From the NCBI RefSeq assembly GCF_041381155.1, contig NC_091142.1:40411604-40475603 (forward strand): a DNA stretch of 64,000 nt. The letters are read 5' to 3'. The stretch is from Argopecten irradians. Its lineage: Eukaryota > Mollusca > Bivalvia > Pectinida > Pectinidae. Shown piece by piece: positions 13,460-25,312 of the stretch (position 1 is the first letter of the stretch; each line of letters starts with the position of its first letter). The notes under the pieces are model-generated. The model ran no database searches. It saw nothing but the letters and a program-made list of their open reading frames with translations, and was not told the origin of the DNA. The position numbers were made by a program, and so were the translations under genes.

Positions 13460-14854
13460 TTTTGGTGATGTCATTCCGTCCATTCCTTTCCGGGGATTCA
13501 AACTAGTCATGTGAAACATCAGAGGAGGACAAACTATTTTGTCAATCATTGAACAGAACTGCATTTACAAGAAGGAAAAAAAGAAGTGAAAATACATTGA
13601 ATATGTAATGAACAATTCTTCAAAATGTAATTCTTGGGATTTATTACGGGAAAAAGGAGAAGATATTCCTGAGCAGACGACATTAAGATATGCATTGTGT
13701 CATCAAACACATAATCACATACATACCATAACTTGGACACCTACACACGTTTCCATAGCGACTGAACATCGCGAAGTTGATGTGGAAATATCATTAACCT
13801 TTCAGGACAATGAATATTGATGAATGTTAACCATGGCACGGATATAGATACGGATACACCAAGAAGAGAAAGTAAGCAAGGAATTAATTCCTCCGGTGAA
13901 CATTTAACATTCCTGCAAAGACAAATAAACGGTTTCTGTAACTCTGATTCAGGATATTCAAACAGTGTGTACTACTGTATCAGTTTATATCATTCACATT
14001 CCGACATCAAATTTTGTATCATGGTGCTGTCATATATCATTTTGTAATACTTTACAGATATAATATAAGTTGTGTGTGGTTTTTTTTTTTTTTTTACTTT
14101 TAATCGTTTGTATGTCAAGATTTATCCAAGAGGTTTTTATAAAAGATATGTACGTTTAGAATTTTTATTATTCTCAAAGTTCTTATTTTATTTAAGAACG
14201 CAATCCGGTGCAATTTCATATTGATGTTTAAATGCCATAATACAGGTATGTTTGTAATACTGAGCTTGTGTAGTTAATACTGTAACGTTATTGTTCTCTT
14301 ACATTGATCATTTTATATTGTTGTCAATCAAACTAATATGTCATTGGTTTTGTTTTCACTTTTTGTTTTCATTTGGATGGAATTACTTCATATTGTTGTC
14401 AAAAGAAAAATACTTATATTTAAACAACAAATTAAGCCTGATTTATACGGCAAATCAATGAAATGGCTTCACTTTTTCCGGATAGCATTCCAATTTACTT
14501 AAGATTCTTATTATTCATTATCTTGTCTTAGAATTTTCACGAAAATGCCAAAATTTTCTGATTTTCTGTCTCCAGTTATTTACTAGTCACTTTAAAACTA
14601 ATTAAGAATCATAATTGGTAGCTATATCTTTAGATCGGCGACGAATAAGTAGTATATTATGTTTGAGATATTTTTGGTAATTTTGTGTAACTCATGTTAA
14701 CAAAAATTCGAAATATGTTGTTTTATCAGTAAAACTGACCGCTTTGCCATACATATGCGCTGTGATATTTTTCCCTTGAGATTTTCATGTTTCATTATCT
14801 CATGCAATTGTGCAATATGAGTGCCATATACATTTGTATCATGATGCAAATAAA
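13460..14854 (+). other. Probable 3'UTR of the BH3-like gene
   Basis: AT-rich, with only short unrelated frames (for example 13608-13820). It ends at an AATAAA hexamer at 14849-14854. Assigned from position. Confidence 0.35.
14849..14854 (+). terminator. Candidate polyadenylation signal
   Basis: A canonical AATAAA about 1.6 kb downstream of the BH3-like stop codon, and the best candidate 3' end for that transcript. Confidence 0.4.
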
Positions 14855-14991
14855 ATTATAAAAATTGAATATGTTTCATACTTTATTTGTCAGAAAAAAG
14901 TTACCATTTCGTGGATAGCGACATGGACAGGAAGAGCGCTTCACATAAGTTGAAAAACGTGTAGCTGTATGTGACAGTTACAAAACAATAC

Positions 14992-15708
14992 TAAGCGACA
15001 TATAATCAGCAAAAATAAAAAGAAGTTTCCACATGCACCATTGACATATCACCACAAACCTATACTTACAAAACCCGCGTAATATTTAAATTCACTTTAA
15101 ATACGATACTTAAGAGACATCAAATCAGCAAAAATAAAAAGAAGTTTTCACATACACCATTGACATATCACCACAAACCTATACTTACAAAACCCGCGTA
15201 ATATTTAAGTTCACCTTAAATACGATACTTAAGAGACATCAAATCAGCAAGAACAAAAAGAAGTTTTCACATGCACAACTGACATATCACCACAAACCTA
15301 TACTTACAAACCCGAGTAATATTTAAATTTACCTTAAATACGATACTTAAGAGACATCAAATCAGCAAAAACAAAAAGAAGTTTTCACATGCACCATTGA
15401 CATATCACCACAAACCTATACTTACAAAACCCGAGTAATATTTAAATTTACCTTAAACGATACTTAAGAGACATCAAATCAGCAAAAACAAAAGAAGTTT
15501 TCACATGCACAACTGACATATCACCACAAACTATTACAAAACCCGAGTAATATTTAAAGTTCACCTTAAATACGATACTTAAGAGACATCAAATCAGCAA
15601 GAACAAAAAGAAGTTTTCACATGCACAACTGACATATCACCACAAACCTATACTTAAAAAACCCGAGTAATATTTAAATTTACCTTAAATACGATACTTA
15701 AGAGACTT
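14992..15708. repeat. 119-bp tandem array, about 6 copies
   Basis: Units share 'gacatcaaatcagcaa', 'catatcaccacaaacc' and 'cgatacttaaga'. The spacing measured between two neighbouring units is 119 bp; two units have small deletions. Not coding. Confidence 0.9.
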
Positions 15709-18700
15709 ACTCTTAATAAACCTTAGTTGATTGACAAACAAACGGATAGTGATGGATGATTAATGGGGACCAAGACCGTGGCTTGAGTCTTTACTAGGTG
15801 AGAGAGTACGCAATATCGTAATATAACATAGTAGAATTTCTAAGTTTGGTCAAATAATGAAAGTCAAATATGCGTGCGTACTTTTGCACAATAAATCAAA
15901 TTAATTATTTCTTTAAACAAGACATCTATATCATTACTTCATCTTCTAGTTTCCAAACATAATAGTGCATTTCGTACAGCACATAACCAGTTGATATATT
16001 TTTCCTTAAGTCAGATAAAACATAGACACTACTGGAATATGGAACTAATTCTTTTCTGGAAAATAATTGCCAAAGACATTGTTTTCTGTGTTGCATTGCT
16101 TTATATTCACTCACACCCTCATTACTTTGTCTTTGTGTTAAAGCACTGTAACTAATAAGATCATTTTTCGACCTTCTTTGAAAATGATACCATACCATGC
16201 GAAGAGGAGAATATCAAGTTACTCGTTAACAAAGGAACTGAACTCCTTATAAACAGGTGTCTATAAACAGATGTGGCTGTCATCTACATCATAAGAGTGT
16301 CGTCTCACATGATATCTGATATCCTAGCAGATTTAATGTTATTTTATAGCATATATAGCGTGGAGAATTCCCTTCCATATATTTTTTTATTTGACTTTTC
16401 ATCACCTGACTTACAGAATTAAAGCCCAGACAATTCCAACAGTCGAATACTGTATACCAACGTTCTCTGACGTGCGGTTTACTGTAAAAAAATCGCAATC
16501 CAATTAAATTCATGAAAGTTTGTCTTCACGATTTACTTTCTATATCACTTATACTGATAAGAATTACCATTTAATTATTAGATTTGCGAATATTTATCTT
16601 CGCGTACTCGTTTTGAAATGGATTATCGCGAAATTTAGTAGCCGCGAAACAAAGTTGGTGTACACTGTACAGTACCGTAGCCATTCAATTCAACTGATTT
16701 TATTTCGAATTCAAACAGCAGATAGGATTCATGTACATAAAGAAAATAGCCTAGATATGTTACCAAACCTAAGAGAATGTGTTAAAACTTATTTGAAATA
16801 GCATCTGTGTCCTTAATGATTAACTTGCTTTTTTTTAAATATTACAATGTATATAAACAACATTAAAAGAGACACCTTGGGAGTACGTCCTTGTCAATTT
16901 TAGATTGTTAAGAAGGATTGCAATCGCATGTTACGACATTTTAGGGGAAAGGAGGCCTCGAGTTTAGAAGGAATAAAATTTATACGCCACTGATTTTCTG
17001 ATCAAACATTATTTTTAAAAACGTCAACTTAAATAACTTTGAAAATATGTGTTTGTTCATTTGAATGAGTATGGAGAGGCAGATTTTTTAATACAATTAT
17101 AAGATCAACATATCAGTATGACGTGTAAATTTTCATTCCGTTTATAGAAAATTTAACCACACAGGGAACCAATATGAATCACACCCATTTGAATCAATTT
17201 ATTCAGCTTCGTGGCTTATCTAATGGACCTCAAATTATCTATCTTATTTATTATATCTATTTACTATTTAGAGAAACAATAGATGCAGCCGAGGTAGGAA
17301 CTTTATAGAAATAGATAAAGTCGATTTTGTATAGAAGAGAATGTTGGCTTGTTTTGTAACCAATTTATTTTCGATGTAGACAATAACATTGTCGTAAGCA
17401 AGCCATTGGACAGAAATGAAAACTAACCTACTTATTTTACATCGCTACAATCTTTGAATACCTCTTGTGCTGGTCATTTACACGTGGGTACGATAAGTTG
17501 ATTACAGAAAGGAGATGTTTAATTATTAAAATCATGTGTATGTTAACTAAACTAACTATCGGGAGGCTGGAACACATTGTTACTGAAACGTTCACCTGAG
17601 AAATACCTGGATATTGAACCCGAACATAATTAACACCTTTCGGTGGCATAGACCTGTTTCAGTGGCTGCGAAGGTTATGTGTTACATTCCAACACCTATT
17701 GGCTGGCCCGATAAAAAGTGTTTTAATTGTTCAATCAGCTGTTCTACAATGACAAATCGACATTCTGTGTAAACGAGTGGTTAATTATGTACCGAGAAAA
17801 GCTATGTTTGTTTGATAAAGCGTGTCGATTTCCTAGTTTGTAACTGACAACGCTAACTCCGCTATTGATTATCTTTAATAAATTAATCAAACATACAGAT
17901 ATGTACATACATTACGGTGTAGCACTAAATGTAAATAAAGGTCAGTGTCTTCAACAAGATACACACTGGCGATGTTCACTTTCAGCCTAGTAGTGTCAAG
18001 AACATGAACCATTGCGCGCTCTTGTCGTGGACGGGTTATTCTTATTTATATTACGTGTTTAAATCGGGATACCTTTATCATCAAAAGTGGTCTAAATTTA
18101 CAAGCTGATATCATAACCAAATACTAAAATACCAAATATAGCTCAGTGATACTTCAGTGAATCAGTAGTTATTACTCTGGAACACATGGTTCGTGTTCTC
18201 TTTTAAAGGTATTCGTCCGCAGACATCGTCTGTTACCGACCATTTCACACAGACGCACTTTCTTCCGCACTAAATACCCTCTACGCCCCATACTTGCAAT
18301 TCATTTCAAATAATATTTTATTTAATGATAATAAAATAAAATAATGACATAAAAGGTTGGATTCAATTTCGCAATTTGTATTTTATTCAAGTCTATCCTA
18401 ATTGTTTTTTTTTTATTTTAATCCCGGATTTAATGTGGATCGCGTTCTGATGGCTCGTATACAAAGTTAGACGGCTAATATCTTATGGTTATGAAGAAGC
18501 AAAACCAGGAAGGAATTTGTAATACACGTATGTTAAAGGTAAGAAAATATCCTCTTAGTTTTGTTCATAATGAATGAAAAACAATGTTTACAAGACGAAT
18601 TACTGGTCATGATAAACTTGAATTGGCTAAAAATGGTTTATTATGTGATGAACTTCAAAGGATTGGATGTATCTTAGGTATTCTGAAAACATGTCCCAGT

Positions 18701-19088
18701 ACTAACATTTCTAACGAAAAGTTTTCAACTTAGAAATTGTTTTTATTTTAATGCACATGTAAAACAGAGAAACATTTCTGTATTTGCAGAAGGATGAGTT
18801 GGAGAAAACAGCCATTTCGGTTCAGTAACCTCTCTATACTCCGATCTGAGAGAATAGGAAAAGTCATCGTGTTTTTTTTATAGTAATTAACGATACCTTT
18901 ATAATCTTTGATAGTACTTCATGGCATCGGGTGGATCATCCTTCCTAGATTATTCTGGTGTTGTCAACTACAATCTCCGGAGGTGTGCAGACTGGGGTGA
19001 TCAGGTCCCGACCCAGAATCCGCTAGGATATATCACTACTTGAAGCTGTTAATTTGGTACCAAACCTTTATTCACGACTGATGTAACT
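15709..19088. other. AT-rich stretch without recognised gene
   Basis: Only short frames are present. A minus-strand ATG frame at 17649 (MPPKGVNYVRVQYPG, followed by a possible GT donor) could be a first exon, but nothing corroborates it. A minus-strand 90-codon frame at 15926-16198 is unrecognised. Confidence 0.5.
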
Positions 19089-19369
19089 GCATCCTCGATA
19101 CTCCAGGGGTTCCGATCACTTACGATCTCTACACCCCTGGACTATCTCATAGTAAAACTGGAGGAAACAGAATAGAACAGGTAATTTAGTCATTTGATGT
19201 TCATCAAAGAGCCGTATAACTGTAAACTCTCTCTGTAATCTTCAGAGGAATTATTTGCTAGGCTGTGATTGGTCAAATGTTGTCCACTGAGCTGCCTTCA
19301 ATTTCACTATGAGATAGTCCAGGGGAGTAGAGATCATAAGTGATCGGAACCCCTTTAATATCGAGGATG
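19089..19369 (-). mobile_element. Foldback MITE, copy 1
   Basis: Terminal inverted repeats of about 65 bp, including 'ggttccgatcacttacgatc' inverted near 19341. The direct repeat ATGTAACT occurs at 19081-19088 and 19370-19377, consistent with an 8-bp target duplication. The interior is the reverse complement of the copies at 24311 and 57500. An 8-bp duplication would suggest an hAT-type transposase in trans, but this is inferred. Confidence 0.75.
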
Positions 19370-19585
19370 ATGTAACTAATGTTGCGATGTCAACTGCTCA
19401 TTTCTTTTCTTTCACAGTCACATTGATGCCAACTCAACTTCTCGACATATCCTTCCTATCACTATCAAACGTCTTCTTTCTGGCCAGTTATGCCGATGAT
19501 CCTGATGACACTCCACATAATCTGCTCAGCGAAGCCTGTTTTCAATCTTGACAGAAAGACACTACATTTTCAAACAGTTTGGTAT

Positions 19586-19934
19586 CAAATCATTGTATAT
19601 GACTATCTTGCTGTATCCAGGACTCACCTGTTATTTACACATTGTATATGGCTATCTTGCTGTATCCAGGACTCCACTGTAATTTACACATTGTATGTGG
19701 CTATCTTGCTGTATCCAGGACTCTACTGTAATTTACACATTGCATGTGACTATCTTGCTGTATCTAGGACTCCACTGTTATTTACACATTGTATATGGCT
19801 ATCTTGCTGTATCCAGGACTCCACTGTAATTTACACATTGTATTTGGCTATCTTACTGTATCCAGGACTCCACTGTAATTTACACATTGTATATGGCTAT
19901 CTTGCTGTATCCAGGACTCCACTGTAATTTACAT
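19586..19934. repeat. 49-bp tandem array, about 7 copies
   Basis: The unit contains 'ggctatcttgctgtatccag' and 'gtaatttacacattgta', with a period of 49 bp. Because 49 is one more than a multiple of 3, one long frame cycles through all three translations of the unit. It is not a gene. Confidence 0.9.
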
Positions 19935-20097
19935 TGCCTTCCGGCCTTCACGAACATGATGAAATGCACGCCTTTTTTGTTTACTTATCTAAGTTGTGTA
20001 TGCCAATAAAACCTAAACTGAAGACAATTGTATTTTGCAGCTGCTGGGCTATTGAGAAACAAAAAAGGAATAATATCAATGGCTGGTCTGTCTCATA

Positions 20098-20640
20098 TTG
20101 GATCGCCTGTCATTCTTCGTGATCAAGTGGGATGGAGTCAAAAATGTCGTAGACAGAGTTCTGTTGAAATTGCAGCCTTTGAGGCTTCACACACTAACTA
20201 TCATTCGCTGTCTACTTCAGTTGCTGGGTTCCCTACCGATTCTGCCACCTCCTATGTGTTGCATACATGTGTCTGATTTTCATGTTTTTCAATTGTACGA
20301 ACTTCCCTCTGTGTTAGATGCCCCGACCCTCCCCTCATGGGTCAATGATGTCCTCCTTTTATTTCCTATCGTCACTTCGTACCTAGTCTATCTACTGTTA
20401 TTGTTCTTTATATGTCATCCTGGATTCTGGATTTTCCTTCTTGAAAGTCTATGCTGACATGTTGCGTCCTGTCTTGGTGTTTACCTATGCTGCCTACACC
20501 TTGGTATTTAGGGCGTCTCATACGTGATTGTCTGGCTTCAGTCACCTAAAATTCCTTCATCAAAGATGTCAAAGGAAGCTGCAATTTAGTCACTCGATAA
20601 AGTACTGTGTATATATGCTTACCAGAACTAAGGTACCTGT
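20098..20640 (+). pseudogene. Decayed DIRS-like retroelement RT/RNase H fragment
   Basis: The conceptual frame has LLQLLGSLP, then ...LDAPTLPSWVNDVL, and after a frame change LVFTYAAYTL. This resembles the end of the RT domain and the start of RNase H in tyrosine-recombinase (DIRS/Ngaro) retroelements, where 'VFTDAS' precedes 'GWGA'. The catalytic Asp is replaced (VFTYAA) and stops interrupt the frame. No recombinase domain is visible. It could be another retroelement class, since the match is by eye and weak. Confidence 0.3.
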
Positions 20641-21300
20641 TTGTCGTTTCTTTGCTCCGACATTTGCCATCGGTAAACTGTTCACTAGCAGCAGTTAAGT
20701 ATAAACCATGTTGGTAGATCCAGATCTTTTAAATGTATTTACTCTCATACTTGGCTTATCCCCTGCAATACACTCATGTCGCCTAAGATTGTAGTACATG
20801 GCTACACATGGATCAGCCTCCTGACGTCATTGTGCCAGGAAGATTTCTTTTTCTCTGTAACATTTCTAACATTTTTAGAAGATAGGCAGGTTTTTCTATA
20901 AAAGATGCAAACAACGGGATTGGCGATATCAAAGTATCACAATTTTCATGTGTGTATGGAGGCTAGTGACTTGCAAGCAGTCGCGGTTTTCTTAGAACTT
21001 TGCGGGATATCTTACATTTTAAAATTACAATAAAACATCGTGGTATGAGAAAAAATACCCTTCCGTTTGTGGATATGAAGGATGTGGATATTCTACTACC
21101 TGAGTAAAACCCTCGGCTAGCCTCGCAACAAGCTGAGAATTTTACAAGATTTTGTAATATACCTCATAAGTATGATAGAGTCTTATATTCTTTTCTACAT
21201 TGTATTTCAATCTGCTTCTTGGTGTTATGTAATCATGTAATTAAAACACCAATTTAAGTCCTTATGACTTCTGGAGGCGTATCATTGTATATGATCAAAT
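20641..21300. other. Spacer without recognised features
   Basis: AT-rich DNA between the retroelement-like fragment and the 3' end of the minus-strand LINE. Nothing coding is recognised. Confidence 0.5.
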
Positions 21301-21940
21301 AATCGATCATGTAGCACTATAACAAGTAGGAGAGAATTTGGAGGGTTCATTGTGACAGTGCTGGTTAAGGCGCGATTTAAAGGAGTTCACAGACTTTGCA
21401 GACACTACATTTTCTGGCAAATTGTTCCAAATATCTACAATTCTGCTGTTAAATCGATGTTCAGTTACTTCTAGTCTGGATACTGGCTTTACGATCATTT
21501 TAGAGTGACCTCTTGTGAAGGTGATAGGAGACATTGTAAACAATTTATCTTTGTCGACTTTATCGATGTTGTTGATAATCTTAAAAAATTGGATGAGATC
21601 GGAACGTTTTCTCCTATACTCAAGGCTTGGTAATCCTAAGGATCTCAGTCGCTGTTCGTAGGATAAGTTGGTTAATCAATTTAATCTTTTGGTCGCTCTC
21701 CTCTGGACATTCTCGATCACAATTTTATCCTTAAGTAACATAGGATACCAAATGCAGGATGCATATTCTATATTAGGCCGAATCAGGGACTTGTACAAGT
21801 TAAGGAACATTGTTGTATCGATGTAGGTAAAAGATTTGAAGATCAGACCAGTTAATCTGTTAGCTTTTGAAGCACAGTTGGAGGCATGCTCACTAAATTT
21901 CATTTTACTATCAAAAGTTACGCTTGGATCTTTTTCGGAT

Positions 21941-22999
21941 TTAGTTTTGGTATTGACCTTCATTTTCGATGTTATAATTGTTAATGTTGTCCTTAGAGTT
22001 ACCGATACACAGGTGTTTACACTTTTTGGCATTAAGTTGCATGTTCCAGGTCTCGGTCCATTTGCAAATGTTCTCAACATTTCTCTGTAGATCCTCTTTG
22101 TCATCATTGTTGCTTACTCCTTTCAATAATTTTGCGTCATCGGCGACGGTTTTAATTACAGTTTGCACTACTTCCGGCATGTCGTTCACGAAAATTAAAA
22201 ATAATATTGGCCCTAAAATGCTCCCCTGGGGGACACCTCTTGTGACGTCACTTACGTAGGAGAATTCATCGTCAATACAGACCCGCTGCTTCATTCCAAT
22301 GAGAAAGTTTTTGATCCAATGTAAAACATTTCCTCTGATACCGTATTTTTCCAATTTTAAAAGTAATCTTTTGTGAGGGACCCTGTCGAAAGCTTTACTG
22401 AAATCGAGGTATATGATGTCGACGTTTTTCCCCTCATCCATTTCATTGGAAATATAGTCGGTAACCTCGATGAGTTGTGTCACACAGGATTTCCCTTTCA
22501 TGAAGCCATGCTGGTGATTTGAAAATAAGCCGTTTGTTTCCATATGAGTGGTGATTTCATCTTTCAGAATTCGTTGAAGAATTTTGCATGGTATCGACGT
22601 TAGACTTATTGGACGATAATTTTCTGTTTTGAGTCTAGACCCATTTTTGTGAATCGGTGTTACATGAGCAACCTTCCAATCTGATGGTAGTGTTCCTTCT
22701 TCTATTGATTTCTTGAATATTATTTCTAGTGGCTCAATCAGTTCATCAGATGTTTCTAAAATCAGTTTTGGATGGAATATGTCTGGACCTGATGATTTGT
22801 TTGGATTCAGTTTCAAGATTGCTGATTTGATTTTTTCTTTAGTTATGATGACGTTTTCCAATGCAGAGTTGAAATTTCTAGTAGTGAAAGTAGGTAGGTC
22901 TCCGTCTGGTTCAACTTTGAAAACACTAGAGAAGTATTCATTAAACATATTGGCCTTGTCTCTACTGTCACTCCATCTTTTCCCACTCGAATCCTCCAA
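21941..22999 (-). pseudogene. Reverse transcriptase domain of the minus-strand LINE
   Basis: A 352-codon frame with the ordered RT motifs of non-LTR elements: NPNKSSGPD, W-K-VTPIHKNGS, ENYRPISLT, HGFMKGKSC, IIYLDFSKAFDRVPH, GVPQGSILGP and KTVADDAKL. The catalytic motif usually reads [FY]ADD; here the first residue is Val. The frame breaks near 21941, and the post-RT part continues in another frame through 'SLIRPNIEYAS' at 21676-22107. The copy is most likely dead. Confidence 0.85.
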
Positions 23000-23209
23000 T
23001 TCCCCTACGGATTGTCTTGTTTTGTTTTTTGACCGTATATATTTTCAGAACTGTTTTGGATTGTCTTTTATGTGATTGGCTATATTACCTTCAAAGTGTT
23101 ATTTCGACACTCTAATGGAGGATGTTGCCTTGTTCCTCGCTAATTTGTATACATTCCAGTTTTCTGATGTTCTACAGTGTTGATATCTTAACCACTTTTT
23201 ATGCTTATC

Positions 23210-23536
23210 CTAGATGTTGTCTCCAGCTAGTTTGTTTAAAAGGGCTGTTTGCTTTGGATGGTCGTAATTACCATTGCTCACTGGTACGTTTTTATCTACT
23301 ATAATTGATACAAATTCAGCGAAGGCTTTCCACGATTCCTCTGCTCCCTTTCCCTCCAGGAGAGTATGCCAATCTTTGTTTCTTAGTTCTTTTTTGATGT
23401 TATCGTAGTTTCCTTTGAAATAGTTCTTTTTCACTGTGGTTTTAATCGTTGTGTCTGTATACAAGTTAAGATTAAAAGTTAACAGCAAATCATGGATCAC
23501 TATGACCAAGTCCGGGTAAATGTTCAACGTCATCAA
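23210..23536 (-). pseudogene. Endonuclease-RT linker fragment of the LINE
   Basis: Contains 'HDLLLTFNLNL', which fits the end of an exonuclease/endonuclease/phosphatase-type domain, then a Lys-rich linker ('KKNYFKGNYDNIKKEL'). It is separated from the conserved GHSD motif by a frameshift near 23505-23520. Confidence 0.6.
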
Positions 23537-24310
23537 CTATTCCCTCTTCGTTGGTAAAAATCAAGTCAAGGCAATTGGGAGTTTGACCCTCTCTATATCT
23601 AGTAGGAAGCTGGACATGCTGATTGAGGAAGAGATCTTTTGTCGTTTCAAGAAACTCATAGGCTGGATGACGTTCAGTAACAGAAGTAGAACAGTTATTC
23701 CAATTGATCTCTTTGAAATTGAAGTCTCAGTTATTAAAGTATGGCTAATTGATCGTTTCAGTGCATCAATTAAAAGGTGTTGTAATTTGATGTTGTTGCG
23801 TTATCACTGTTCGGGCTTCTGTAGATGTTTCTAATCCGTAATTTATCTTTGTTTTTCAAATTTATGCTGCATCATACATGTTCGTCGAAATCAATTGTGT
23901 TGCTTACGTTACCAGTTTCATTAAAAATCGGATTGATCTTGTGTTTCCTATTTTGTTTTCTTTTAGAATTTTGTTCAATACATATTAACGACTTTCGTGA
24001 GTTAATACCAGAGATTTAGATAGTGATGTCAGAACTGTAAATACGTGTAGCTGCTAATTCCGAGCTTGAAGTCACAAGAAAGAAATCACATTGTGATTGT
24101 TAGACCTAGAATTTATTCGTGGTCAAACAAATATCCAATACTTCGGATGTGTTTTCCCTAACATTTGACCACTTAAAATGAAAAATTGTAGGATTTCTGT
24201 TACTGATTTATCACTCATACGACAAATTGTCTAGTCATCTACTATATACATATCACGGGTCTTTATGAGTAAAAATTATTTTTAAATGTATGAACGCATG
24301 GATTTCGGGC

Positions 24311-24590
24311 ATCTCCAATCCTGGACTATCTCAGAGTAAAACTAAAGCAGCTCAGGAGAAAAAATTTCTTACCAATCACAGGCACCTAAATACTTCCTTT
24401 AGAGAGAGCGACGCCCCACTTCAAAGCCACACAGTCAAACGAATTAACTACAGTGCACCGTTAACGTTATATACGATTCGTTCGGTGTACATCAAACTAA
24501 ATTACCTCTGCTCTGTTGCATCCAGTTTTATTATGAGATAGCCCATGGTGGATATAACGTCAGTGATAGTAACCCCTGGAGTATTGAGGT
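24311..24590 (+). mobile_element. Foldback MITE, copy 3 (diverged)
   Basis: Shares 'ctggactatctca', 'agagagcgacgcc', 'caaagccacacagtcaa' and 'atgagatag' in order with the copy at 57500-57808. The termini have drifted. Same orientation as the 57.5-kb copy. Confidence 0.7.
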
Positions 24591-24642
24591 TGGGATTTCA
24601 GCATAAAACAGAAATATATATATCCATCGTCGGTGACCCACG

Positions 24643-24682
24643 CTTGATTGCACTACACTACGATAAGTGTAGCTTAGTGTAG
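24643..24682. repeat. Short perfect inverted repeat
   Basis: TTGCACTACACTA is inverted as TAGTGTAGTGCAA with a 14-nt spacer. This could be a small foldback remnant. Similar 'cactacac' words occur at 36320-36400. Confidence 0.55.
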
Positions 24683-25122
24683 TGCAAGAATAAACCAACT
24701 TATCAGTTATATTGGTTTTTTTTTAAATTCTAGTGATTACTCGATCATATCTTAAACGTTCACTTATAGTGTTTGTGAATTTATTTCTTTTGTTTGTCAT
24801 GCAAAAGAGGAATAGGGCCATGCATGTGTATAAAAAATAGTTTTTTTCTTGTAGTAAGTCGAAATTTCGGGTAAGTAATTAAAAATTTCGAGTTATATAT
24901 ACTAACGTGAAAAATCAGATTTATTTTTATACTCGTGGACCTAATCTTCTTCCGCACCTAATTGTCTTCCGTAGTGTCAAAATATGTAAAACAAAATTCT
25001 CGCTAACAAGCGTCTATATATTATTGATAGCATACAACCTATAGGTGCGCGATGGTTATACTCTCCCCTGATGGTGATTTCTTCAAAGACGGTATTTCGT
25101 TGGTCAATGTTTTTTCATGGGA

Positions 25123-25150
25123 CCAATAGATAACGACGTAAGAACACGTG
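25123..25150 (+). promoter_or_regulatory. Candidate PELO promoter elements
   Basis: CCAAT at 25123-25127 and a CACGTG E-box at 25145-25150 lie 120-150 bp upstream of the PELO start codon. Both are common in housekeeping promoters. Motif presence only. Confidence 0.3.
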
Positions 25151-25271
25151 TCGGTAATTTTCGCTCGCAGGATGTTGCCTCATATGTGTCAAACGTGAAA
25201 CAATCAACATGTTTGGTGTTTTTGTGGGCTTCAAATATGACATCACTTAGTTAAATCGTAAAAGAACGAAA

Positions 25272-25312
25272 ATGAAGCTCGTCAGCAGAGATATTGACAA
25301 AAATAATTCAGG
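25272..25312 (+). CDS. PELO: PELO exon 1
   Basis: Encodes [13 protein letters not shown] plus two bases of a Gly codon. The donor is GG|GTAAAT. Human Pelota also starts MKLV and has the same length to the conserved VTL.PEE motif, which supports this start. Confidence 0.85.

Larger units (their letters stand above)
21307..24016 (-). mobile_element. 5'-truncated CR1/jockey-like LINE, decayed
   Basis: Reading from high to low coordinates: endonuclease C-terminal part (TPNCLDLIFTNEEG, then HLPGLGHSD near 23520-23580), linker, reverse transcriptase (22999-21941), and the post-RT region ending at about 21307. There are several frame changes and an in-frame stop in the linker (W to stop near 23040). 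The N-terminal half of the endonuclease is missing, as expected from 5' truncation on insertion. A second piece of the same LINE 3' end lies at about 26005-26795. Confidence 0.85.

Noticed and set aside
19490..19927. 145-codon ORF with repeated YLAVSRT
   Set aside because: Artefact of the 49-bp array.
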